The notes beneath the pieces were generated by a model. That model saw nothing but the letters and a program-made list of their open reading frames with translations. It was not told the origin of the DNA and searched no databases. From NCBI GenBank assembly GCA_031366005.1, contig JANLZB010000045.1:1-49743 (forward strand): DNA of 49,743 nt. The letters run 5' to 3'. This document shows, piece after piece, positions 24,197-32,208 of the stretch. A program made the position numbers and the translations under genes. Position 1 is the first letter of the stretch. Each line of letters opens with the position of its first letter. This DNA is from JANLUX01 sp031366005. GTDB lineage: Bacteria > Bacteroidota > Bacteroidia > AKYH767-A > OLB10.

Positions 24197-25348
24197 ATGT
24201 TTTACAAAGCGAAATACATTATTTTTTGTTTGTTGATGATGCTGTTGTGCCTGCCATTGATACAACAGAAATTGAGATTGTTAAGTGATGCTTCGCTATA
24301 TGGAGATTACAATATACCTCCTACACCTGAATGCAATAAAAGCACCGTTTGGAGCGGAGAGTTTCAGGAAAAGTACAATGAGTATTATAAATATAAGGCT
24401 GGATATAGAAACCTTCTTGTGAAAATCTATAATCAGATTGCTTATTCTTTATATGATGAAGTGCACGCCTCCAATGTTTTGGTAGGAAAAGATCATCAGT
24501 TATTTCAGGATTTTTATATTGATGCATATGACGGAGAAGATTTTGTTGGACAAGACCGGATCAGCGATCAATGCGTCAAGTTGAAAAAAATTCAGGATAC
24601 ATTAAGTAAAAAAGGAATTCATCTTCTTGTTCTGTTAGCTCCGGGCAAAGCTGACTTTTTTCCCGAATATCTTCCTGATAAGTACAAAGAAATCCTTGAG
24701 AAAAAATTACCGAATAATTATGAAACATATCGTAAAACTTTATTGGCAGAAAAAATAAATCTTATTGATTTTAACAAATGGTTTCTCGATCATAAAAACA
24801 AAACCAGGTATCCTTTATATCCACAGGGAGGTACACATTGGAGCATGTACAGTGTAGCAATTGCAGCTGATACATTAATGGAAAACATGAAAAGAATTTC
24901 GGGAAAAAATTACAGCAATGTTAAAATGTTCAATGCGGAAATTAGAGACACCATTCCAAAAAACGATAAGGACTTATCGGATGGAATGAATTTATTATTT
25001 CCTATCAAAGCATATAAAACAGCATTTCCCATTATGCATTTTGACACAACAGGAAAAATAAAACCTGATGTGTTAACAGTTTCTGATAGTTATTACAATA
25101 ATTTAGTTGAAGTGGGGTTTGTAAAATCAACCTTTTCACCAAAATCTTATAATTGGGGCTCTTTTAATATGGCGCACAATGAATTTACCGATCATTGGAT
25201 TTACGTGAGCGAACTCGATATTCAAAAAGAAATTGAGCAACGGGAATTTGTAATAATTATTTCTACCGTACCCAATCTGAACCGCTTTGGCTGGGGGTTT
25301 ATTGATAAGGTTTATGATATCTATTACAAGAATAAAAATGACTTGTAG
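24197..25348 (+). CDS. AlgJ/AlgX-like SGNH acetyltransferase partner, copy 2 (DHHW-like)
   Basis: This 383-residue protein has an N-terminal signal anchor (YIIFCLLMMLLCLPLI) and the same layout as copy 1. LLVLLAPGKADFFPEYLPD is near residue 148-166, QGGTHWSMYSVAIAADTLM has the probable catalytic His214, and PDVLTVSDSYYNNLVEVGF has the S-D-S-Y serine region near 294-312. It starts on the base after the MBOAT stop codon, indicating tight coupling. It is shorter than copy 1 because it lacks about 45 residues at the C-terminus after the shared GWGF(I)-x-x-x-Y-D motif. It probably modifies a different site or sugar. Confidence 0.88.
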   Translation: MFYKAKYIIFCLLMMLLCLPLIQQKLRLLSDASLYGDYNIPPTPECNKSTVWSGEFQEKYNEYYKYKAGYRNLLVKIYNQIAYSLYDEVHASNVLVGKDHQLFQDFYIDAYDGEDFVGQDRISDQCVKLKKIQDTLSKKGIHLLVLLAPGKADFFPEYLPDKYKEILEKKLPNNYETYRKTLLAEKINLIDFNKWFLDHKNKTRYPLYPQGGTHWSMYSVAIAADTLMENMKRISGKNYSNVKMFNAEIRDTIPKNDKDLSDGMNLLFPIKAYKTAFPIMHFDTTGKIKPDVLTVSDSYYNNLVEVGFVKSTFSPKSYNWGSFNMAHNEFTDHWIYVSELDIQKEIEQREFVIIISTVPNLNRFGWGFIDKVYDIYYKNKNDL

Positions 25349-25413
25349 TTCGATTGTTGTGATAATTAAAACAGAGAAATAAATTAGTTTAAATATATTT
25401 CAAATGATACAAA

Positions 25414-25935
25414 TCATTTTGAAAACTGAATTTCCATATCGTCCATGTATGCTTTTTCCTTACCATCTATCACAGCATATACTTTGAAATATCCTTCACC
25501 CGGATATTTTTCAAGATCAACTTCAGTAGTAATAAGTCCCCATGATTTGGGTTTTGAAATAAACTGATTAAAAGGAATTCCATTCCAAAAAAGTACCTGG
25601 TCATTAATGTTAACCGAAACCACTAATTTACATCGTGTGGATGTGTTGCTTATTGCACCCCACACTTTCACTTTTACTTTTTTATATCCCTTCGCTTTTA
25701 TTTCAGACATTTTTTTTGAAAAACTCTGACTGTAAGGGTTTAAAGAATCCATCTTGGTGCAAAATTCACCGCTTCTCGCTATTTCATTTGTGATTTGTGG
25801 TGTTGCGCCTTCAGCAAACCATTGACTTACGTTTTCAAAATCCTGAAAATAATATCCTTCTCTTTGAGATTTATTACAGGAAAGAATCGTTAAAAACATT
25901 CCGAATACTAAGAGTTTGGCGCAGCGATGAATCAT
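25414..25935 (-). CDS. Lipoprotein with beta-rich (carbohydrate-binding-like) domain, copy 2
   Basis: The ATG at 25935 gives a 173-residue lipoprotein with signal MIHRCAKLLVFGMFLTILSC. The open frame continues upstream into the neighbour gene, but the signal peptide fixes the start. The mature part has YYFQDFENVSQWFAEGA, IARSGEFCTKMDSLNPYS, YKKVKVKVWGAIS and the ending KAYMDDMEIQF. The order aromatic strand, A-x-S-G-E, K-x-D-S-x-x-x-Y-S, V-x-V-W-A/G, Y-L/M-D-D-F/M-x-x-x-F is shared with the lipoprotein at 20575. It follows the large membrane protein at 25991 on the same strand. The membrane-protein/lipoprotein pairing also occurs at 18734-21087. Confidence 0.75.
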   Translation of the reverse strand: MIHRCAKLLVFGMFLTILSCNKSQREGYYFQDFENVSQWFAEGATPQITNEIARSGEFCTKMDSLNPYSQSFSKKMSEIKAKGYKKVKVKVWGAISNTSTRCKLVVSVNINDQVLFWNGIPFNQFISKPKSWGLITTEVDLEKYPGEGYFKVYAVIDGKEKAYMDDMEIQFSK

Positions 25936-25990
25936 ACTTTGTTTTTGTGGGGGCAAATGTAATTTGTTACAACTAAAGTGCGATGTCTTA

Positions 25991-28312
25991 TTAATTATTC
26001 TTAAGGGGAATTGTGTTTTTGGCAATCAGATCTCCATTATTATCTGTCTGATAAAAATCAATATCTGCTCCTCTGATAGATAGCTCATCTATAAATATTT
26101 CCTGATCCGAATCATCATTACCACCTAAAATCACAGTAATGCGTGAATCATTTTTTTTCAATCGAAATTTGATTTCAACCAGCGACCAGTCACCATCAAT
26201 AACCATACTCCTGTCAGGTGAAAATGAAATCCGCTGAATCTCTTCGCTGTTTGCAGCGTCTGTTTCTTTAAAAATTCCACTTGTCTGTAATCGTAATTCA
26301 TCTTTATTATAATACCAAAAACTCAGGATGTAATCTTTATTACTCAACAATTTGTAATTAGTTTCGGGTAACAGAATAGTGTATTCTTTTTTTAATCCAC
26401 GCAATGCACCCTTTCCCTGATAGGTTATTTTACTTTCACGGTCATCATAATTTTTATAAATGACGGTATCCGTTTTTGATGAACATAAAAATCCGTTGCA
26501 AGAAAATAATGAAGGTTTTATTTTTCTGAAATCATTAATCAATTCATTGCTGTTATTTTTAAATACATCATCATAAGATAACTCATGCAATTCAAAACTT
26601 TTATTTTCAAAAATCTTAATTGATTTGTTTTTCCATTCTTGTTCTCTCAAATTCAATTCTTCCTTATTTAAAAAAACAAGAAATGATTTTTTGTTTGGTA
26701 AATCTTTTTCAATTTCTTTATGTATGCAAGGCGGACTGAAAAACTGAAAAATATTTTTTGCTTCCAATACCGGTGAACGTGCTGCAGAGTTAGCAAGCAG
26801 TGGCATGTTTGTCCAATAAGAAATTACCAGGCTTGAACGCAGCATATCATCACTAATGGGCTTACTGAAATTTTCAGATCCTATATGATAAAACGGTAAA
26901 GGAATAATACATTGGTAATTAGCTCTAATCTGATTTATTTTATATATGACTTCACGATAATCATCCGGAAGAAACTTCTGATTAAAATAATTTTTACCCT
27001 GAACTGCTGACTTACTTACCGGAGTATGGTAATGATATGCTTCTGCTAAATAAACACTAAAGAAAATAAGAGGAAAACAAAAAGCAATTATTTTGTTTCG
27101 TGAACTGCAAAAGCGGTAAGCGAGATATAATACATACAAACTATAAACTGTAAACACATAATAAAACACCCATGCAAATCTTCCTAATGAGCGAAATTGT
27201 TTTAGAAATGGAAACCAGTCAACGAGAAATTGCATTTTTAATCTAAAAGGCAAACACATTGAAAACAGCAATACAAAAACAGAAGCCCATACAGCAGCTT
27301 TTAAAAAATCAGGTAAAACAGGTTTCAATATCAAACGATAATTTTTACGAATCATATAGCGAATAATTCTAAATAAAGAAAACAACATGACAATTACTGC
27401 CGGCAGCCCAATATATGCCCATCCCTCCCAAAACTCCTCACCTTGATTTGGAAGAAAGATCTTGAAAAAATTCAGGAATGGTGGTAACACAGGAATGAAT
27501 ATCGTATTCCATCTTGCATAGCTTTCCCAAAAACCTATCGGAGACTCAGAACGGAAGACATGTATATCAACTATAAAAACATAAAGCCGTGTGATGATTA
27601 ATGGTACTGCTACATGTAAAAAGAAAAATAAAAAATTTGCTTTCGTTCTTAAATTTTTGTTTTGTAAAAGTGAAATGATCCACCAGAAGCAATAAAAAAT
27701 ACTAATGATCATTACATAATAAGGATGCACAAAAAACCAAAAGATACTGTTGAGTATTATCAATGATGAAAATAAAATTTTCTTTCTGCTCTCTGTAAAT
27801 TTAATGAGCAGCCACCATGACAAAGGAAAAAACACAACATAAGAAAGTGTTAAGTGTCCCATCATTCGAAAAATTTGTGGAGACAAAACAGTGATACAAA
27901 TGCTTCCTAAGATATTGAACAAAGGAGGCATGTTTAATCTTCGGATAATCAGGAAAAGAAATATCGCACAACCTACATAAGAAAAAATCATCATCAGGTT
28001 ATACAGACCAATTGCATCATCAATAAAAAAAGAAGAGTAATGAGATAAAAATTTAAATGTATTTGCAATTCCGGTTTGCCCGTCAGTGAAAATATGTGTT
28101 TGTCCATAAGGATAATTCATGTTTTGATAGTTGGTGTAGGTGCTGTCGTTTTTAATATGACCGATAAAAACCGCGTACGCTTTTACCCCATCTCCCCAGT
28201 CAGCCGTGAGATAATCGTTTGGAGAAAGAATTAAGTCATGATAAAAATAAAAAAGCCAACCGGTGATTAAAATGATGACAACAAAAAGTTGGGTAAGTTT
28301 GGATTTGAGCAT
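25991..28312 (-). CDS. Large membrane protein with C-terminal beta-rich domain
   Basis: This 773-residue protein has around eleven membrane spans in residues 1-420. The first loop is LTADWGDGVKAYAVFIGHIK with NYQNMNYPYGQTHIFTDGQT, a pattern of a Bacteroidota-typical membrane family (DUF6311-like, from memory) within the GT-C fold. A periplasmic part follows (about 430-620, with IIPLPFYHIGSENFS). The final 150 residues are beta-rich, ending ITVILGGNDDSDQEIFIDEL and resembling a jelly-roll carbohydrate-binding module. I infer a lipid-linked sugar transferase or related polysaccharide assembly protein. The activity is not established. Confidence 0.72.
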   Translation of the reverse strand: MLKSKLTQLFVVIILITGWLFYFYHDLILSPNDYLTADWGDGVKAYAVFIGHIKNDSTYTNYQNMNYPYGQTHIFTDGQTGIANTFKFLSHYSSFFIDDAIGLYNLMMIFSYVGCAIFLFLIIRRLNMPPLFNILGSICITVLSPQIFRMMGHLTLSYVVFFPLSWWLLIKFTESRKKILFSSLIILNSIFWFFVHPYYVMIISIFYCFWWIISLLQNKNLRTKANFLFFFLHVAVPLIITRLYVFIVDIHVFRSESPIGFWESYARWNTIFIPVLPPFLNFFKIFLPNQGEEFWEGWAYIGLPAVIVMLFSLFRIIRYMIRKNYRLILKPVLPDFLKAAVWASVFVLLFSMCLPFRLKMQFLVDWFPFLKQFRSLGRFAWVFYYVFTVYSLYVLYLAYRFCSSRNKIIAFCFPLIFFSVYLAEAYHYHTPVSKSAVQGKNYFNQKFLPDDYREVIYKINQIRANYQCIIPLPFYHIGSENFSKPISDDMLRSSLVISYWTNMPLLANSAARSPVLEAKNIFQFFSPPCIHKEIEKDLPNKKSFLVFLNKEELNLREQEWKNKSIKIFENKSFELHELSYDDVFKNNSNELINDFRKIKPSLFSCNGFLCSSKTDTVIYKNYDDRESKITYQGKGALRGLKKEYTILLPETNYKLLSNKDYILSFWYYNKDELRLQTSGIFKETDAANSEEIQRISFSPDRSMVIDGDWSLVEIKFRLKKNDSRITVILGGNDDSDQEIFIDELSIRGADIDFYQTDNNGDLIAKNTIPLKNN

Positions 28313-28329
28313 TGATAAAAGAAAAAAAT

Positions 28330-28662
28330 TTAATCAGGATTAATAAATTGCAATAATCCTTTTAATTCCCGATCGGTCAATCCTCTTTTTTCTGATTTAT
28401 CATAAATAGTCAATAAGTAAATATTAGAGTGAACTACTTGCACATAAGTAATGATTCTTGCTCCCCCGGATTTCCCTTTTCCTTTTGATGCAATTGCCAA
28501 TCTTATTTTGAAACAATTATCTCCAAGTGAATTACCTTGAAATGGAATTTTTTCAAGGCTTTCAAATAATTCACGAAACTCTTTTTTTAATGATGGGTAT
28601 TTCTTTGCCAATCGTTTAAGTTGATTGTCGAAAGGAGGAATTGAAATAACATTATAATTCAT
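28330..28662 (-). CDS. RelE/ParE-family toxin
   Basis: The 110-residue protein has the RelE/ParE layout: helices with QLKRLAKKYPSLKKEFRELF, then FKIRLAIASKGKGKSGGARI (about 67-86), and the strands ITYVQVVHSNIYLLTIYDKS. The R-L-A-I-x-x-K-G-x-G-K-S-G-G-A-R-I-I-T-Y signature marks a subgroup close to HigB/RelE mRNA interferases. It is downstream of its antitoxin gene and overlaps it by 11 bp, as in a typical type II module. The pair is embedded between glycan genes and has no visible link to them. Confidence 0.85.
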   Translation of the reverse strand: MNYNVISIPPFDNQLKRLAKKYPSLKKEFRELFESLEKIPFQGNSLGDNCFKIRLAIASKGKGKSGGARIITYVQVVHSNIYLLTIYDKSEKRGLTDRELKGLLQFINPD

Positions 28663-28861
28663 TATAAAGATCTCTGGCTGGTTTGCCCTTCAGTTTTCCT
28701 TTCTTAACTAGATTAAGATTTTCAACTGCTTCTTTTATCTCTTTTGTTAACTGAGCATTTTCCGGTGTTAAAGATTTGGCTTTAACATAAGAAAAACTTC
28801 TTAGCAACTCCATAATAAAGTCTGCTTTGCTATCCTTTATTTGTAATAATACATGTTTCAT
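28652..28861 (-). CDS. Antitoxin partner of the RelE/ParE-type toxin
   Basis: This 69-residue acidic/basic helical protein overlaps the toxin gene by 11 bp and precedes it. KADFIMELLRSFSYVKAKSL is followed by a helical segment ENAQLTKEIKEAVENLNLVK and a basic tail, GKLKGKPARDLYNEL, which is likely to wrap around the toxin. No clear DNA-binding motif can be assigned, so regulation is uncertain. The position and size support the antitoxin call. Confidence 0.8.
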   Translation of the reverse strand: MKHVLLQIKDSKADFIMELLRSFSYVKAKSLTPENAQLTKEIKEAVENLNLVKKGKLKGKPARDLYNEL

Positions 28862-28902
28862 TTTTATTGTCTTTAATTTACAAATATCTGAAAAAATAAA
28901 TT

Positions 28903-29838
28903 TTATATTATGGTTTCCAGATTGCTATCACTCATAATATACAATGGTCTGTTACGAACATTGGCACTTAAGCGACTTATGTATTCGCCAATAATACCAA
29001 TGCAAATTAATTGAACACCACCAATAAACATTACAGCAAGCATCAATGATGTCCAACCCGGAACATAACTCTTCGAAATGAACCGTGAATACAATGCATA
29101 AATGCTGACAAAAAAAGTAATGATGGAAACAAGAAAACCCATTGCTGTTGCAAACTTTAACGGGAGGTTTGAAAAGGAGGTGATACCATCCAATGCAAAA
29201 CGTATCATCTTCTTATAAGTATAACCTGTATCACCTGCATGACGTTCACCACGATCATACTCAACATACGTTTGGTTGAAACCTATCCATGAAATCTGAC
29301 CACGTAAAAATTTTTGTTGCTCAGGCATGTGCCGCAAAACTTCCACTACTCTCTTATCCATGATTCTGAAATCACCGGTATCAACCGGGATGGAGATGGA
29401 AGTAATTTTTGCAAGTATCCTGTAGAATTTTTTAGCTGTATATTTTTTTAAAAAACTTTCTCCTGAACGGCTTCTTCTTTTTGCATACACCACCTGGAAT
29501 CCTTCTTTCATTTTAGCATACATTTCAGCAATCAATTCCGGAGGATCCTGCAAGTCAGCATCTATAATAACTACTGCTTCGCCTTTGGTGTGATCCAAAC
29601 CAGCAGTAACTGCAATCTGATGGCCGAAGTTGCGGCTGAAGTTGATGTACTTAACTGCATTATCTTTTCCGGCTAAATCACGAATCAATTCAATTGAACG
29701 GTCTCTGCTTCCATCATTGATAAAAAGTAGTTCATGCGAAGGCGAAATACTTTCAGCAACTTTTTTTAAACGAGTATAAAGCGGAAGAATATTCTTCTCT
29801 TCGTTATAGATAGGGATTATGATGGAGAGTTGAGTCAT
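28903..29838 (-). CDS. GtrB/ArnC-like family 2 glycosyltransferase with two membrane spans
   Basis: The 311-residue protein combines a GT-A domain with two C-terminal membrane helices (about 228-256 and 265-290). The GT-A motifs are LSIIIPIYNEEKNILPLY, FINDGSRDRSIELIRDL, NFSRNFGHQIAVTAGLD and IIDADLQDPPELI with D-A-D, and PVDTGDFRIMDKRVV is also present. The helices are ATAMGFLVSIITFFVSIYAL and SLMLAVMFIGGVQLICIGII. This is the standard form of enzymes that put glucose or another sugar on undecaprenyl phosphate. It would supply donors to GT-C enzymes in the region. It is followed upstream by a CATTGCGAGG palindrome. Confidence 0.92.
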   Translation of the reverse strand: MTQLSIIIPIYNEEKNILPLYTRLKKVAESISPSHELLFINDGSRDRSIELIRDLAGKDNAVKYINFSRNFGHQIAVTAGLDHTKGEAVVIIDADLQDPPELIAEMYAKMKEGFQVVYAKRRSRSGESFLKKYTAKKFYRILAKITSISIPVDTGDFRIMDKRVVEVLRHMPEQQKFLRGQISWIGFNQTYVEYDRGERHAGDTGYTYKKMIRFALDGITSFSNLPLKFATAMGFLVSIITFFVSIYALYSRFISKSYVPGWTSLMLAVMFIGGVQLICIGIIGEYISRLSANVRNRPLYIMSDSNLETII

Positions 29839-29861
29839 TAGTTGTGATGTTGTTTTTATTT

Positions 29862-29925
29862 GTCATTGCGAGGTACGAAGCAATCTGTTTCATAGCTGCA
29901 GATTGCTTCGTTCCTCGCAATGACG
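29862..29925. repeat. CATTGCGAGG dispersed palindrome, copy 1
   Basis: GTCATTGCGAGG (29862-29873) and CCTCGCAATGAC (29913-29924) form an inverted repeat whose inner arms are ACGAAGCAATCTG and CAGATTGCTTCG. A second copy lies at 48343-48425. This REP-like family is familiar from many Bacteroidota genomes. Confidence 0.85.
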
Positions 29926-29933
29926 TTAACAAT

Positions 29934-30587
29934 TTAAATTACCATTTCCGGAATTTCTCCCTCAACAATTAATTTTCCTGCAGTTGCATTTTTTATTTCA
30001 TCTACAGAAATTCCAGGAGCACGTTCTATTAATTTAAATCCTTGAGGAGTTACATCAACCACAGCAAGTTCGGTAACAATTCTTTTTATGCATTTTATTC
30101 CGGTTAATGGCAATGTACATTTAGGAAGCAATTTTGATTCACCTGCTTTGTTTACATGCTGCATGGCCACAATAATATTTTTTGCAGAAGCAACCAAGTC
30201 CATCGCGCCACCCATTCCTTTCACCATCTTACCCGGGATTTTCCAGTTGGCAATGTCACCTTCTTCACTCACTTCCATTGCTCCTAAAATTGTGAGATCA
30301 ACTTTTTGTGCACGTATCATTCCAAAGCTAAGTGCAGAATCAAATATGGAAGCACCGGGTAAAAGTGTAACGGTTTGTTTACCTGCATTAATCAAATCAG
30401 CATCCTCTTCGCCTTCAAAAGGAAAAGGTCCCATTCCAAGAATTCCGTTTTCAGATTGCAGCGTTACGTTAACTCCTTCAGGAAGATAATTGGCTACCAA
30501 TGTAGGAATGCCTATTCCAAGATTCACATACATTCCGTCTTTTACTTCGCGTGCAATGCGTTTTGCGATTCCGTTTTTGTCTAACAT
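29934..30587 (-). CDS. scoB: 3-oxoacid CoA-transferase subunit B
   Basis: The 217-residue protein is the beta subunit of a heterodimeric class I CoA-transferase, probably succinyl-CoA:acetoacetate CoA-transferase, used in ketone-body or butyrate-type acid metabolism. It shows MYVNLGIGIPTLVANYLP and TLQSENGILGMGPFP with the catalytic glutamate (Glu46, S-E-N-G). GGAMDLVASAKNIIVAMQHV and the LTGIKCIKRIVTELAV segment follow. The length equals the usual 215-220. Substrate specificity between acetoacetate, acetate and similar acids is not fixed by these motifs. Its partner subunit A is immediately upstream in the operon. Confidence 0.93.
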   Translation of the reverse strand: MLDKNGIAKRIAREVKDGMYVNLGIGIPTLVANYLPEGVNVTLQSENGILGMGPFPFEGEEDADLINAGKQTVTLLPGASIFDSALSFGMIRAQKVDLTILGAMEVSEEGDIANWKIPGKMVKGMGGAMDLVASAKNIIVAMQHVNKAGESKLLPKCTLPLTGIKCIKRIVTELAVVDVTPQGFKLIERAPGISVDEIKNATAGKLIVEGEIPEMVI

Positions 30588-30599
30588 AATTTAAAAATG

Positions 30600-30690
30600 T
30601 TGAACGCTGATTTTTATGATGATTAAGATTAGCAATGATTTTATCAGCGTAAATCATAACAATCCGTGTTATCTGCGTTCTATTTTTTCC
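30600..30690. repeat. Imperfect palindrome between scoA and scoB
   Basis: GAACGCTGATTTTTATGATGA near 30603 is partly mirrored by ATCAGCGTAAATCATAA near 30642 and by ATCTGCGTTCTAT near 30673. It resembles the dispersed CAGCGTTC/CTGCGTTC elements common in the phylum. No gene overlaps this gap apart from the end of scoA. Confidence 0.55.
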
Positions 30691-31387
30691 TTACCGTTCG
30701 TTGTTCAATCCTCTTTTCATAATTACTTCCTTTGAAAACCCGGTGCACATAAATACCTGGAACATGTATGTTATCTGGATTTAATTCTCCGGGTTGTACA
30801 AGCTCTTCTACTTCCGCAATGGTAATTTTTCCTGACATCGCAACCAATGGACTGAAGTTGCGTGAGGTTAAACGGAAAACTAAATTGCCCTTGCTGTCTC
30901 CCTTCCATGCTTTTACAATTGCAAAGTCAGGTTCAAAAGCATATTCCATCAGGTAATCTTTTTCCGTTCCATTAAATTTAAATCTTCTTACTTCTTTTCC
31001 TACTGCTATTTCAGTACCGACACCAGCAGGTGTAAAAATTGCGGGCATGCCATAACCGGCAGCCATTAGCCTTGTAGCAAGTGTTCCTTGCGGGATCAAA
31101 TCCACTTCCAGTTCACCGCTTAACATTTGTCTTTCAAATTCTGCATTCTCTCCAACGTAAGAGGAAATCATTTTTTTAATCTGCTTTCCTTTCAACAAAA
31201 GTCCCAGACCAAAATCATCAACTCCTGCATTGTTTGAGATGCATGTTATATTTTTTATTCCTTTTTTCACAAGAGCGTTAATACAATTCTCAGGAATTCC
31301 ACACAAACCGAATCCGCCAAGTGCCAGCGTCATTCCATCTTTAATATCCTGAATTGCCACATCAGCATTTGCAACTTCTTTATTCAT
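30680..31387 (-). CDS. scoA: 3-oxoacid CoA-transferase subunit A
   Basis: The 235-residue alpha subunit contains LALGGFGLCGIPENCINAL (about 20-38), the CoA-binding ISNNAGVDDFGLGLLL, and PAIFTPAGVGTEIAVGKEVR. EYAFEPDFAIVKAWKGD and IHVPGIYVHRVFKG complete the pattern. It pairs with subunit B, and the two together form the active CoA-transferase. The gap to scoB is 92 bases and holds a REP-like palindrome. This is probably a two-gene operon on the minus strand. Confidence 0.93.
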   Translation of the reverse strand: MNKEVANADVAIQDIKDGMTLALGGFGLCGIPENCINALVKKGIKNITCISNNAGVDDFGLGLLLKGKQIKKMISSYVGENAEFERQMLSGELEVDLIPQGTLATRLMAAGYGMPAIFTPAGVGTEIAVGKEVRRFKFNGTEKDYLMEYAFEPDFAIVKAWKGDSKGNLVFRLTSRNFSPLVAMSGKITIAEVEELVQPGELNPDNIHVPGIYVHRVFKGSNYEKRIEQRTVRKK

Positions 31388-31458
31388 ATCATAAAATATA
31401 AGGGAGTGTAAAAATATACTTTCCGTCTTAAAAAGAAATTTAATTTATATGCGATTAC

Positions 31459-32208
31459 TCAGTTAAACCAATTAAATAATTCCTCTTGTAAAATATTTTT
31501 TTTCTGTTCATTATTTAAATCTTTAACTACAACACCTTCTTTCATCTGAATTAAACGATTACCATAGTTCAATGCATCTTTCATATTATGTGTAACAAGT
31601 ATTGCAGTTAAATTATTCATTAAAATAATGTCATTTGCTTTTTCCATTACCAGTGCAGCACTGCGTGGATCAAGGGCAGCTGCAGGTTCATCCAGCAACA
31701 TCAGCTTGCAATTTGCCATTGTTCCCATTACTAATGTTAATGCCTGCCTTTGACCACCTGATAATGTTCCCATCATCTGATGCAATTTGTTTTCCAACCC
31801 CAGTTTTAAAACGCTGATTTGTTCTTTAACCAACTGTTCAAATTTTTTATTGATTCCTGAAATTAATTTTTTACGTTGTGTACGTAATGCTGCCAAACGA
31901 AAATTATCAAGCACACTTAAATCAGGAGCTGTTCCCTGCAAAGGATTTTGAAAAACACGACTGATAAATTTGCTTCGCTGATAATCTTTATAGGAAGTAA
32001 CATCTGTGTTATCAATGAAAATTTTACCGTTATCAGGAAATATATTTCCTGCAATCAAATTTAACAGTGTGGATTTACCACTTCCATTGGCACCAACAAT
32101 AATTGCATATTCTCCTTGTTCAATTTCTAAAGAAACCTCACGAATGGCAACACTCTCATTGGGCAAACCTTTATGAAATTTTTTATTTATCTGCTCCAGC
32201 TTAATCAT
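31459..32208 (-). CDS. ABC transporter ATPase (TrpZ-type)
   Basis: The 249-residue ATPase has Walker A GANGSGKST (39-47), the signature LSGGQRQ near 148, and Walker B LMLLDEPAAALDPRS followed by the switch histidine in LVTHNMKDALNYG. It powers the importer formed with the adjacent permease and lipoprotein. Its start overlaps the end of the permease gene by 4 bases. Members of this family accompany COG2984 binding proteins, for which tryptophan or other amino-acid-like ligands have been shown in some species. Confidence 0.92.
   Translation of the reverse strand: MIKLEQINKKFHKGLPNESVAIREVSLEIEQGEYAIIVGANGSGKSTLLNLIAGNIFPDNGKIFIDNTDVTSYKDYQRSKFISRVFQNPLQGTAPDLSVLDNFRLAALRTQRKKLISGINKKFEQLVKEQISVLKLGLENKLHQMMGTLSGGQRQALTLVMGTMANCKLMLLDEPAAALDPRSAALVMEKANDIILMNNLTAILVTHNMKDALNYGNRLIQMKEGVVVKDLNNEQKKNILQEELFNWFN

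Noticed and set aside
25936..26025. Longer start for the lipoprotein at 25414
   Set aside because: It would overlap the upstream gene and bury the lipoprotein signal internally.
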